From positions 1 through 7,386 of the forward strand of contig JBAWAP010000019.1 of assembly GCA_049589355.1 (NCBI GenBank): a stretch of DNA of 7,386 bases, in the 5' to 3' direction. Below, piece after piece: positions 1-6,297 of this stretch. Below the pieces are notes generated by a model, which ran no database searches, had not been told where the DNA came from, and was given only the letters and a program-made list of their open reading frames with translations. The stretch comes from JBAWAP01 sp049589355 (GTDB taxonomy: Bacteria > Chloroflexota > Anaerolineae > VGOG01). How positions within the stretch are numbered: position 1 is the first letter of the stretch; each line of letters opens with the position of its first letter. A program made the translations under genes and the position numbers.

Positions 1-2681
1 GTCATCCCCTGCGTCAACCGCAGTGATGCGAGATGGTCGTTGTATTCGTACTGCTGTGCGAGTTGCTCTGCTTCCGCGAGCAGTGGCGGGATGGCGGCAT
101 AGTCACCTTGCGCATGCTTGACGCGGACGAGACCTGTGAGAGCGCCGCATTCAAAGTAGCGGCGACCTGTCCAATGGTAATCAAGACATTGACGATAGGT
201 TTCTTCGGCGTCTTTTAATGCAACGCTTTGTCCTTCTTGTACTCGATTCGCCTTCATCTCACAGAGCATCCCACGCCAGTTAAGCAATTCAGGGATACCA
301 ATTTTGTCCTGGATTCGCTGTTTGATTGATAGGCTCTGGTTTAAGCACCCTTCCGCGTTCTCAATCTTGCCTTGTCTGGTTAGGGAGTAACCTCGAAAAC
401 CCAGAACCATTCCTGTTCCTCCTACGAAGTCGCCACCAAGCTTTCTAAAACTCTCCTGCGATTCCTCAAAATACACGGCTGCTTCCACATGTTTCTCTTC
501 CGAAGCTAAAATCAACCCTAAATTCCCTGCCGTGCCAGCATAGGAATCCAGATCCCCCGACTTCCGAAAAAAGTCCAATGCATCACGCACTGCTTGTTCG
601 GCCTCTGCATAGCGGCCAGACCACACAAAAAGGTACGGGCCAAGTACCGTGAGCCTTAACTTGAGATAGCGGTTCTCTGGTAGTTCTTGGAGTAGTTGAA
701 GTCCTTGCGCCATCGCATCATACGCTTTTCTCCAGTTCCCGATTCTGGCATAGACCGCCCTCAATGGACTGAGTGTCTGCACGATTCCATGCTTATCACC
801 AGTTTTCTGAAAGAAATCAAGTTGTCTTTCCAGAAGACTTATCCCTCGTTCCCATTCACCTCTAGAACCATAGACTGTGTATAAATACGAAAGTGCAGAA
901 ACTGACTTGGAGTCTAATTGTGGTGCAACTTGGAGACTTCGCTCAAGAAGGGCCTTCGCCTTTTCAAACCCTCCTGGCTGGCTGAGTTTTTCACTCCGAT
1001 TCCATAATTGACCCCAGTCACAGAGCGAGTATGCTCGCAACTTCGCCTCTGCGCGCTCACTCTCGTCAATTGTCTGATACGCCTTCTCCGCATCAGCCAA
1101 TCGTCCCTCCAAATGCGCCAGCTTAGCACTGTAGTAATCTCTCCACAACCTACTATTCTCGTGCTCCACCAGATACGCGTTCGCAACATTCAACAACGCG
1201 CGCAAGCGATTGACGAGCCGATACCGCACCAACTCTTCCGCCATCTCTTGAAACAGTTTGATGCCCGCTTCTTCATCCGCGCGGACGCGGTGATACAATC
1301 GCTCCAGTCCCAGCCGCTCGGTGAGACTTCCGAAGTCTCCAAAGACTTCGGAAGTCTCGGCTTTCTCCAGCCGCTTTTCAAAATACGCCGCCGCGCGCTC
1401 GTGCAGTTCGCAATGTCGCTCGGAATCTTGCACGCGCAGGTTCTCGTCCATAATCTCGCGCACCGCGTCGTGCAAGGCACGCCCTTCTGCCCGCGTCCGC
1501 ACAAACGGGAATCGCCGCAATTCGTTGTACACCTCACGCACGTCCGCGAGTCCCGTCACCGCGCGCAAAATCGGTTGGTCGAACCAGCGCACGATTGCTG
1601 CCGCTTCGAGCGCGGGAATCAATTCGTTCGGCACGCCCTTGGTCAATTGATCCACGAGATTCGCGACGACTTCGGCTTTGACGGATTGAAAATCCTCGAC
1701 GCCGTACTTGACCCACAACTGCACCGCGCTCGCCACAACCATCGGCAAGCCACGCGCGAAACGGATAATCGCTTCAACTTGCGCGGGGTTTGGCTGTCCG
1801 CCGCGCATCGTCGCATAGTATCGGCGTACCAACTCGCGCATATCGTCTTCGGTCATCGGCTTCAATTCCTCGACCTGCGCGTTTTCACTTTTCCATGCGA
1901 GACTCCAAGTCGGCAGGGCGCGTCCCGCAATCACGAACAACACGTTCGCGCACAAGCGTTGCGCGACATCACGCGTCCAATCGTCGAGGGTAGTCATTTG
2001 CTCAAATGTGTCGAGCATCAAGACGATGCGCCGCTTGTCTGCGGCGAGCGCGACATCGGCGAGAAAATCGTCGGTGAGTTTTTTCGCGGGGTCGAGGAGC
2101 AAATCAATCTCGGGCTTTATCAAAAATCCGCGCAGCCAATCCACCAACGCCTCCGCGCCCATCCCGCCCAACACGCCGCCGAGCGCACCGCCAATCGCCG
2201 TGCCGATGCCAGGAATGACCGAGCCGATTGCCGCCCCCGCGAGCGCGCCGCCCGCCGCCTCCGCCGTTTTCGACGCGGCTTTGCCCGCGATGTCCGCCAT
2301 CCGCCCGCGCGCGTCCTTTGCTTTTTTCGCTTGCTCGTCCACCTTTGCCTGAATCGCGCGATAATGCTCGAACGTTTTGCCGAACGATGGAAACGCGACG
2401 CCGTCCGCTTTCAAATCATCCTTCCAACGCGCCAGCACATCGAGCGCGGATTTCGCCTCATCGCCCGATGCGAGCGCGACAGGCACATTCACGCTTTTGC
2501 AGTGCAAGCGGAACATTCGCAGGAGCGACGACTTGCCCACGCCGCCAACGCCGTGAATGACGAGGATGCGTTTCGGCAACGTTTGCGCAGCGACGTACGC
2601 TTTGAACAGATCAAGTAGATACTCAACGTCAGTGAAGAACTGGGCGAGTTCGTTATCTTGGTTAAAGAATTGAGGTGGCAT
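1..2681 (-). CDS. STAND-type P-loop NTPase with C-terminal TPR-like repeats, 3' end cut by window edge
   Basis: The frame from ATG 2681-2679 is open without a stop to base 1: 893 codons, with the C-terminus outside the window. Only about 33 residues precede the Walker A motif GVGGVGKS (44-51). Walker B is IVLMLD (219-224), followed by TFEQ, with E227 as a second acidic residue. VIAGR (250-254) resembles a sensor strand and arginine, and GLPM (311-314) matches the GLPL motif of NB-ARC/STAND proteins. A winged-helix-like region probably follows (about 350-430). From about residue 480 onward there are repeated amphipathic helix pairs of TPR type, for example around GEWERGISLLERQLDFF and GRYAEAEQAVRDALDFF. 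Between Walker A and B lies a Lys/Ala-rich stretch (about 112-143) and a Gly/Ala-rich stretch (144-175). AAGGA at 2691-2687, five bases upstream, supports the start. Family knowledge: STAND proteins are nucleotide-driven switches whose repeats sense a ligand or partner. No effector domain is visible at the N-terminus; one may lie beyond the edge. Specific function unknown. Confidence 0.85.
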   Translation of the reverse strand, partial: MPPQFFNQDNELAQFFTDVEYLLDLFKAYVAAQTLPKRILVIHGVGGVGKSSLLRMFRLHCKSVNVPVALASGDEAKSALDVLARWKDDLKADGVAFPSFGKTFEHYRAIQAKVDEQAKKAKDARGRMADIAGKAASKTAEAAGGALAGAAIGSVIPGIGTAIGGALGGVLGGMGAEALVDWLRGFLIKPEIDLLLDPAKKLTDDFLADVALAADKRRIVLMLDTFEQMTTLDDWTRDVAQRLCANVLFVIAGRALPTWSLAWKSENAQVEELKPMTEDDMRELVRRYYATMRGGQPNPAQVEAIIRFARGLPMVVASAVQLWVKYGVEDFQSVKAEVVANLVDQLTKGVPNELIPALEAAAIVRWFDQPILRAVTGLADVREVYNELRRFPFVRTRAEGRALHDAVREIMDENLRVQDSERHCELHERAAAYFEKRLEKAETSEVFGDFGSLTERLGLERLYHRVRADEEAGIKLFQEMAEELVRYRLVNRLRALLNVANAYLVEHENSRLWRDYYSAKLAHLEGRLADAEKAYQTIDESERAEAKLRAYSLCDWGQLWNRSEKLSQPGGFEKAKALLERSLQVAPQLDSKSVSALSYLYTVYGSRGEWERGISLLERQLDFFQKTGDKHGIVQTLSPLRAVYARIGNWRKAYDAMAQGLQLLQELPENRYLKLRLTVLGPYLFVWSGRYAEAEQAVRDALDFFRKSGDLDSYAGTAGNLGLILASEEKHVEAAVYFEESQESFRKLGGDFVGGTGMVLGFRGYSLTRQGKIENAEGCLNQSLSIKQRIQDKIGIPELLNWRGMLCEMKANRVQEGQSVALKDAEETYRQCLDYHWTGRRYFECGALTGLVRVKHAQGDYAAIPPLLAEAEQLAQQYEYNDHLASLRLTQGM
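1323..1358. repeat. 36-bp nested palindrome inside the STAND gene
   Basis: Two 16-base arms, GAGACTTCCGAAGTCT (1323-1338) and AGACTTCGGAAGTCTC (1343-1358), are perfect inverted copies around a 4-base loop CCAA. Each arm holds a 15-base unit, AGACTTCSGAAGTCT, that is itself a palindrome around one central base. The element is exactly 12 codons long, in frame, and encodes ETSEVFGDFGSL (residues 442-453) at the junction between the winged-helix-like part and the repeat part. Units of this type, giving TSEV-like peptides, are in my memory a recurrent interspersed repeat of Chloroflexota and some other environmental genomes; I cannot confirm this here. Confidence 0.8.
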
Positions 2682-2686
2682 GTTCT

Positions 2687-2691
2687 TCCTT
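2687..2691 (-). promoter_or_regulatory. Ribosome binding site of the STAND gene
   Basis: The minus strand reads AAGGA, then five bases (AGAAC), then ATG at 2681. This selects the start and leaves a very short N-terminal arm before Walker A. Confidence 0.6.
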
Positions 2692-2704
2692 AATTGCAGC
2701 AGAT

Positions 2705-2727
2705 TGCTTGCCAATGTTGGGCAAGCA
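2705..2727. promoter_or_regulatory. Inverted repeat in the leader of the STAND gene
   Basis: TGCTTGCC (2705-2712) and GGCAAGCA (2720-2727) form a perfect 8-bp stem with a 7-base loop, lying 24 to 46 bases upstream of the STAND start codon. It sits between an AT-rich stretch that could hold a -10 element (TAATAC on the minus strand, around 2736-2741) and the ribosome binding site. It could be an operator or a leader hairpin. There is no T-run after it, so a terminator is unlikely. Confidence 0.45.
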
Positions 2728-2741
2728 GGCTATCAAGTATT

Positions 2742-2793
2742 ATGCGGAATTTCCAGATAACCACCCCAAAGAGGGGTTAATGCGGAAATCTCC
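2742..2793. repeat. Degenerate direct repeat flanking a hairpin
   Basis: ATGCGGAA occurs at 2742-2749 and again at 2780-2787. Each copy is followed by a related tail (TTTCC and ATCTCC), 38 bases apart. Between them TAACC (2758-2762) and GGTTA (2775-2779) pair as an outer stem. The inner ACCCC (2763-2767) and GGGGT (2773-2777) can pair around the loop AAAGA. The layout resembles a small mobile or interspersed repeat, or a binding region upstream of the STAND gene. Which one is not decidable from the sequence. Confidence 0.4.
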
Positions 2794-2931
2794 TTGCGGA
2801 GCTTCTCTCAAGAGTACAGGAAACAGTTGACCTCGTGGCCTGGCGCGGTCTCCGTCGGTGGCGGTGGCGGTTCCTCCGCACAGCGAGGCGTGGCGTGCTC
2901 GCAGCGGGGGGGAAACCTACAGCCCGGTCGG

Positions 2932-2957
2932 CCCTTCGACCCTTCGACTGCGCTCAG
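2932..2957. repeat. Short interspersed repeat with CCCTTCGA tandem
   Basis: CCCTTCGA occurs twice head to tail (2932-2939 and 2940-2947) and runs into CTGCGCTCAGGGCAAG. CCCT and AGGG at the ends of the second copy can pair. The motif TTCGACTGCGCTCAGGGCAAG-like, split here by position (2943-2963), is one I recall as scattered in intergenic DNA of many Chloroflexota and other environmental genomes. There it produces spurious frames reading STALRAS or LRSGQAG in translation. Its role is unknown. It starts within about 10 bases of the stop codon of the upstream gene, so it may double as a 3'-end hairpin. Confidence 0.55.
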
Positions 2958-2968
2958 GGCAAGCTGGC

Positions 2969-3283
2969 TCAGTCAGCACAAGCCCTTCTCTTCATCTCCT
3001 TCGCCATCTTTCGCGTCGCGTCCTCCAGGAATTCGAAATAAGCTTCTTCATCTGTCACCAACAAGAACTTTCTCTGATCCGCATCCTCCTTGAACTCGCG
3101 CAAGAACTGATCGTCTTCCAACTGCTCGCTTCCAAGGGCGAGCCCGATAAGCCTGCAAACAGCGTCAATCAGACGAAAGGTGCCATAAAACCTCGGCTCA
3201 GTGACGCACAGGTGAGCGCTCGAGACCAGAAAGGAAAGCACTTCGTAGAGATCCTCTTCAGTCACTACCATGCGCTGGCTCAT
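2969..3283 (-). CDS. Small protein of unknown function (possibly DUF6092-like)
   Basis: A 104-residue protein starting at ATG 3283-3281, which overlaps the nitroreductase stop codon as ATGA. AAGGGG (3297-3292), eight bases upstream, favours this ATG over the in-frame GTG at 3292, whose spacing to the same sequence is too short. The protein is predicted mostly helical and soluble, with no signal peptide or clear membrane helix. The most distinctive segment is EPRFYGTFRLIDA (29-41). The end is basic (KMAKEMKRRACAD), preceded by an acidic stretch with many D and E. The EP-YG-RL-DA pattern reminds me of the uncharacterised DUF6092 family; this is from memory and tentative. Overlap with the nitroreductase implies translational coupling and perhaps a shared process or complex. 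No catalytic motif is visible. Confidence 0.75.
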   Translation of the reverse strand: MSQRMVVTEEDLYEVLSFLVSSAHLCVTEPRFYGTFRLIDAVCRLIGLALGSEQLEDDQFLREFKEDADQRKFLLVTDEEAYFEFLEDATRKMAKEMKRRACAD

Positions 3284-3801
3284 GGCGTCCACCCCTTCCC
3301 ATACTCGTCCATGAAAGCGATCTGATTCAGCTCCAACCTCGGAGGCGGTTCAGGATCCTCCGCGGGGTAGCCCAAGGTGACGATCAATAAGGGTTCAACG
3401 TCCTCTGGGAGGTTCAGAATCTCCTGGACGGCAACCTTGGCATAGGACAGGGCAGGGCAACTGCCGATGCCCATTTCATAGGCAGCCAGCATGATGTTTT
3501 GCGCTGCTATGGCGCAGTCGGCCAGATACGTCGCCCCAGCCCACCGATTTGCCCCCGGTTCTTTTTCCGCACAGATAACGATGAGGGCCGCAGGCATGAC
3601 GAATATGCCGGGGGCGAACTTTTTGATGAGTTCTTTCACCGCTGGTGAAGTGACGACCACAAACCTCCACCTTTGTTGGTTGCTGGCTGTTGGAGCCCAT
3701 CTCGCCGCATCCAGAAGCTTCTCCAAGGCATCCTTTCCTATCGGTTCATCGGTGAACTGCCTTATGCTTCTTCTACCTTTGATGGCTTCGAAAACATCCA
3801 T
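3280..3801 (-). CDS. Nitroreductase-family FMN oxidoreductase
   Basis: A 173-residue protein of the nitroreductase fold, expected to bind FMN as a homodimer in the cytoplasm and to transfer electrons from NAD(P)H to a substrate that cannot be read from sequence. RRSIRQF (10-16) matches the conserved arginine-rich FMN phosphate-binding start of the family. APTASNQQ (36-43) matches its Ser/Asn flavin-contact motif. AIAAQNIMLAAYEMGIGSC is the typical central helix and turn, and LLIVTLGYP is the usual C-terminal strand. I chose ATG 3801 because AGGAG (3813-3809) lies seven bases upstream; an in-frame ATG at 3825 is poorly spaced from its nearest purine run. At about 170 residues it is a short, compact member. 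It lies 125 bases downstream of the glycyl radical enzyme and overlaps the next gene. A link to the dehydratase, for example as an electron sink or repair function, is only inferred. Confidence 0.88.
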   Translation of the reverse strand: MDVFEAIKGRRSIRQFTDEPIGKDALEKLLDAARWAPTASNQQRWRFVVVTSPAVKELIKKFAPGIFVMPAALIVICAEKEPGANRWAGATYLADCAIAAQNIMLAAYEMGIGSCPALSYAKVAVQEILNLPEDVEPLLIVTLGYPAEDPEPPPRLELNQIAFMDEYGKGWTP

Positions 3802-3872
3802 AATGGCTCTCCTATCCCTGGCCATGACCTTCCAGCCGGGTCCGAAAATGAGAAAGCCCTACCCCCGACGGC

Positions 3873-3899
3873 GTCAGCCCCGGCTGACGGGTCAGCCGG
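3873..3899. promoter_or_regulatory. Mutually exclusive inverted repeats between the dehydratase and nitroreductase genes
   Basis: GTCAGCC (3873-3879) pairs with GGCTGAC (3882-3888). The same central strand, CCGGCTGAC (3880-3888), can instead pair with GTCAGCCGG (3891-3899) as a perfect 9-bp stem. A further 5-bp repeat, ACACG with CGTGT (3914-3918, 3921-3925), sits just after the dehydratase stop. On the minus strand the region ahead of the nitroreductase then turns pyrimidine-rich (CTTTCTCATTTT) but lacks a clean T-run. It could be a weak terminator, an mRNA processing or stability hairpin, or an interspersed repeat. Confidence 0.5.
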
Positions 3900-3926
3900 A
3901 GCGTTCCACTACAACACGCTCGTGTC

Positions 3927-6293
3927 CTAAAATGCCCGATGTTCTGTCCGGGCAATGATCTCGTCCTGCAACACTCTGCCGAGATCGCAGAAATAGTCGC
4001 TGTAGCCCGCCACGCGCACGATGAGGTCCCGGTACTGCTCAGGGTGCTCTTGCGCAGCACGCAGCGTGGCAGCGTCCACGACGTTGAACTGGATGTGGTG
4101 ACCGCCCAGCTTGAAATAGGTGCGTATCAGTTGCACGAACTTGTCCAGGCCAGTGTCGTCTGCGAGCAATTGAGGCGTGAATTTCTGGTTGAGCAGGGTG
4201 CCGCCGGTGCGAACGTGGTCCATCTTGGCCACCGACTTGATGACCGCCGTCGGGCCGCGCCTATCCGCCCCCTGCACAGGCGAAATCCCTTCAGAGAGAG
4301 GCATCCCGGCCTTCCGTCCGTCGGGGGTCGCCCCAATCACCGAGCCGAAATACACGTGGACCGTGGTTGGCAGCAAGTTGATGCGGTAGGTGCCGCCCCG
4401 GGTGTTCGGGCGACCGTCTATGGCCCCGAAGTAGGCCTCGAACACGTCCACCATCACGCCGTCCGCGTAGTCGTCGTCGTTGCCGTACTTGGGCGTCTTG
4501 TTCAGCAGCATCTGGCGTACCCTTTCGTGCCCCTCGAAATCGTCCTGGAGGATAGCCAGCAGTTCCGCCATCGTCAAGGTCTCCTCGTCAAAGACGTGAT
4601 ATTTGATAGCCGTCAGAGCATCGGTCATCGTCCCTACCCCTACGCCTTGGATGTAGCTCGTGTCATACCGTGCCCCGCCGTCGTGGTAGTCCTTGCCCTT
4701 GGCGATGCAATCGCTAATCAGTAGCGAAAGGAATGGTGCAGGGATGTAGTTGGCGTACAGCCTTTCGACCACGTTGTTGCCCCGTATCTTGATGTCCACG
4801 AAGTGATTCAGTTGCCTTTTATAAGCCTCGAACAACTCCTCGAAGGTCTCAAACTGTGTGGGGTCTCCTGTCTCCAGCCCAATCCTCTGGCCCGTCCGGG
4901 GGTCAACGCCGTTGTTCAAGGTGATCTCGAGCACTTTGGGCATGTTGAGGTAGCCCGTCAGGATGTAGCTCTCCTTACCGAACGCGCCGGTCTCCACACA
5001 GCCGCTGGTGCCGCCGTTCCGCGCGTCCACGACGGATTTGCCCATCCGGATCAGTTCCTGGACGATGACGTCGCTGTTGAACACCGCGGGCTTGCCGATG
5101 CCCGTGCGGATGACTCGCGCAGCCCTCTTGAGAAACCGATCGGGGCTCCTTTGGCTGACCTGAATGGAGGGGTTGGGCTGCACCAGCCGCGTCTCCTCGA
5201 TCACGTCCAGAATCAAATAGCTGACCTCGTTGACGGCATCGGACCCGTCCCCTTTCAAACCGCCGCTGTTGATCTGGACAAAATCGGTATAGGTGCCGCT
5301 CTCCTGAGCCGTGACGCCCACTTTAGGCGGCGCGGGCTGGTTATTGAATTTGACCCACAAACATTGCAGCAACTCTTCGGCTTGCTCGCGGGTGAGTGTC
5401 CCCTCTTCCAGCCCCTTCTTGTAGAAGGGATACAAATGCTGATCCAGGTGACCCGGATTGAAGGCGTCCCAGGGGTTCAGTTCCGTGGTCACGCCGAGGT
5501 GTACGAACCAGTAATACTGCAACGCCTCCCAGAAGTCGCGCGGGGCATGCGCTGGGACGTGCGTGCAGATCCCGGCGATGCGCTCCAATTCTTTCTTCCT
5601 CTGGGGATCCGTCTCCTGCCGCGCCAGTTCCCACGCTTTTTCCGCATGGCGCTCTGCAAAGCGGATCAAGGCGTCGGCGCAGATGGCCATTGCCTTGAGT
5701 TCCTCTTGCTTATCGTAGGCGTCTGGATCGTTCAGATAATCGAGGCTGTCCAGGCTTTGCTGAATGTCTTGCTTGAAATCGAGCATCCCCTGGCGATAGA
5801 TCTTGTCATCCAGGACAGTGTGACCAGGAGAACGTTGCTCCATGAACTCGGTGAAGAGGCCAACCTCGTACGCGGCCTTCCACTCCTCTGTCATCTCCGA
5901 GAAAAGTTTCTCTCGCATGGTCTTCCCCCGCCAGAAGGGGATGATGGTCTCCTCGTAAAGCTGCCGGGCTTGGGGGCTGACAGCAAAGGAGGTCTTTTCT
6001 CTGGAATTGAGGATGTCCAGATCTTCCAGGCTATGGCAACACAGTTCCGGGTAGGTCGGCGCGGCTTTGGGGGCGGGGCCTTTTTCGCCGACGATCAGTT
6101 CTCCTTCGTTGAAACAGATCGCCTTGTTTTCCATCAAATGCTGAAAAGCCAGCGCGCGGCGCATGGGCGCGGACACCGGCCCCAGATTCTGCCGGTAGAA
6201 CTCGGTCATCAGTTCTGCCCGCTCGGTCGAGAGAGTGGGCTTGGCCTCCAGGCTTTGCTGCCTCAGACGGGCAACTCTTTCACTCATCGTCAT
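3927..6293 (-). CDS. hypD: Glycyl radical enzyme, likely trans-4-hydroxy-L-proline dehydratase
   Basis: A 788-residue glycyl radical enzyme, close to the usual length of HypD. HypD removes water from trans-4-hydroxy-L-proline to give (S)-1-pyrroline-5-carboxylate, in the cytoplasm and without oxygen. The PFL-like domain carries the thiyl cysteine in GTSGCVETG (C432, with E434 as general base). The C-terminal glycyl radical domain carries RVAGYS (G763). From memory, the HypD residues known from structure are C434, E436, G765, F152, H160, D278, S334, F340, Y450 and T645. Here F150, H158, D276, S332, F338, C432, E434, Y448, T643 and G763 all match with a constant offset of two. This argues against pyruvate formate-lyase (which has a Cys-Cys pair) and makes choline or glycerol-type lyases less likely. 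The start is supported by a perfect ribosome binding site inside the end of the activase gene. Related hydroxyproline C-N lyases (HplG type) are the main alternative. No proC gene is in view. Confidence 0.88.
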   Translation of the reverse strand: MTMSERVARLRQQSLEAKPTLSTERAELMTEFYRQNLGPVSAPMRRALAFQHLMENKAICFNEGELIVGEKGPAPKAAPTYPELCCHSLEDLDILNSREKTSFAVSPQARQLYEETIIPFWRGKTMREKLFSEMTEEWKAAYEVGLFTEFMEQRSPGHTVLDDKIYRQGMLDFKQDIQQSLDSLDYLNDPDAYDKQEELKAMAICADALIRFAERHAEKAWELARQETDPQRKKELERIAGICTHVPAHAPRDFWEALQYYWFVHLGVTTELNPWDAFNPGHLDQHLYPFYKKGLEEGTLTREQAEELLQCLWVKFNNQPAPPKVGVTAQESGTYTDFVQINSGGLKGDGSDAVNEVSYLILDVIEETRLVQPNPSIQVSQRSPDRFLKRAARVIRTGIGKPAVFNSDVIVQELIRMGKSVVDARNGGTSGCVETGAFGKESYILTGYLNMPKVLEITLNNGVDPRTGQRIGLETGDPTQFETFEELFEAYKRQLNHFVDIKIRGNNVVERLYANYIPAPFLSLLISDCIAKGKDYHDGGARYDTSYIQGVGVGTMTDALTAIKYHVFDEETLTMAELLAILQDDFEGHERVRQMLLNKTPKYGNDDDYADGVMVDVFEAYFGAIDGRPNTRGGTYRINLLPTTVHVYFGSVIGATPDGRKAGMPLSEGISPVQGADRRGPTAVIKSVAKMDHVRTGGTLLNQKFTPQLLADDTGLDKFVQLIRTYFKLGGHHIQFNVVDAATLRAAQEHPEQYRDLIVRVAGYSDYFCDLGRVLQDEIIARTEHRAF

Positions 6294-6297
6294 GATA

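Larger units (their letters stand above)
2682..2968. other. Gene-free interval rich in repeats
   Basis: This interval separates the small unknown protein from the STAND gene. I see no convincing coding frame on either strand. The part next to 2968 carries the CCCTTCGA tandem and interspersed motif. The middle (about 2830-2920) is G/C-rich with GGTGGC repetition and a run of seven G. The part next to 2682 carries the hairpins, direct repeat and ribosome binding site listed separately. The short overlapping plus-strand frames here look like repeat translations rather than genes. Confidence 0.6.

Noticed and set aside
559..568. GACTTCCGAA inside the TPR region, like half of the palindromic unit at 1323-1358
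   Set aside because: Only 10 bases match and the other half is absent; it encodes an ordinary helix residue run, so chance is the simpler explanation.
1008..2618. Long plus-strand open frame (536 codons) opposite the STAND gene
   Set aside because: It is the antisense of a frame with clear Walker A, Walker B and repeat motifs. Its translation is rich in His, Arg and Gln without domain features, as expected for the shadow of a GC-rich gene.
2758..2779. Rho-independent terminator upstream of the STAND gene
   Set aside because: The stem is short and bulged and no T-run follows on either strand.
2794..3325. Overlapping short plus-strand frames reading STALRAS and LRSGQAG
   Set aside because: They translate the interspersed repeat in different frames and run into the antisense of the small protein gene, so they are not genes.
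3939..4724. Plus-strand open frame of 261 codons opposite the hypD C-terminal part
   Set aside because: Shadow of the glycyl radical domain; no independent motif or ribosome binding site.
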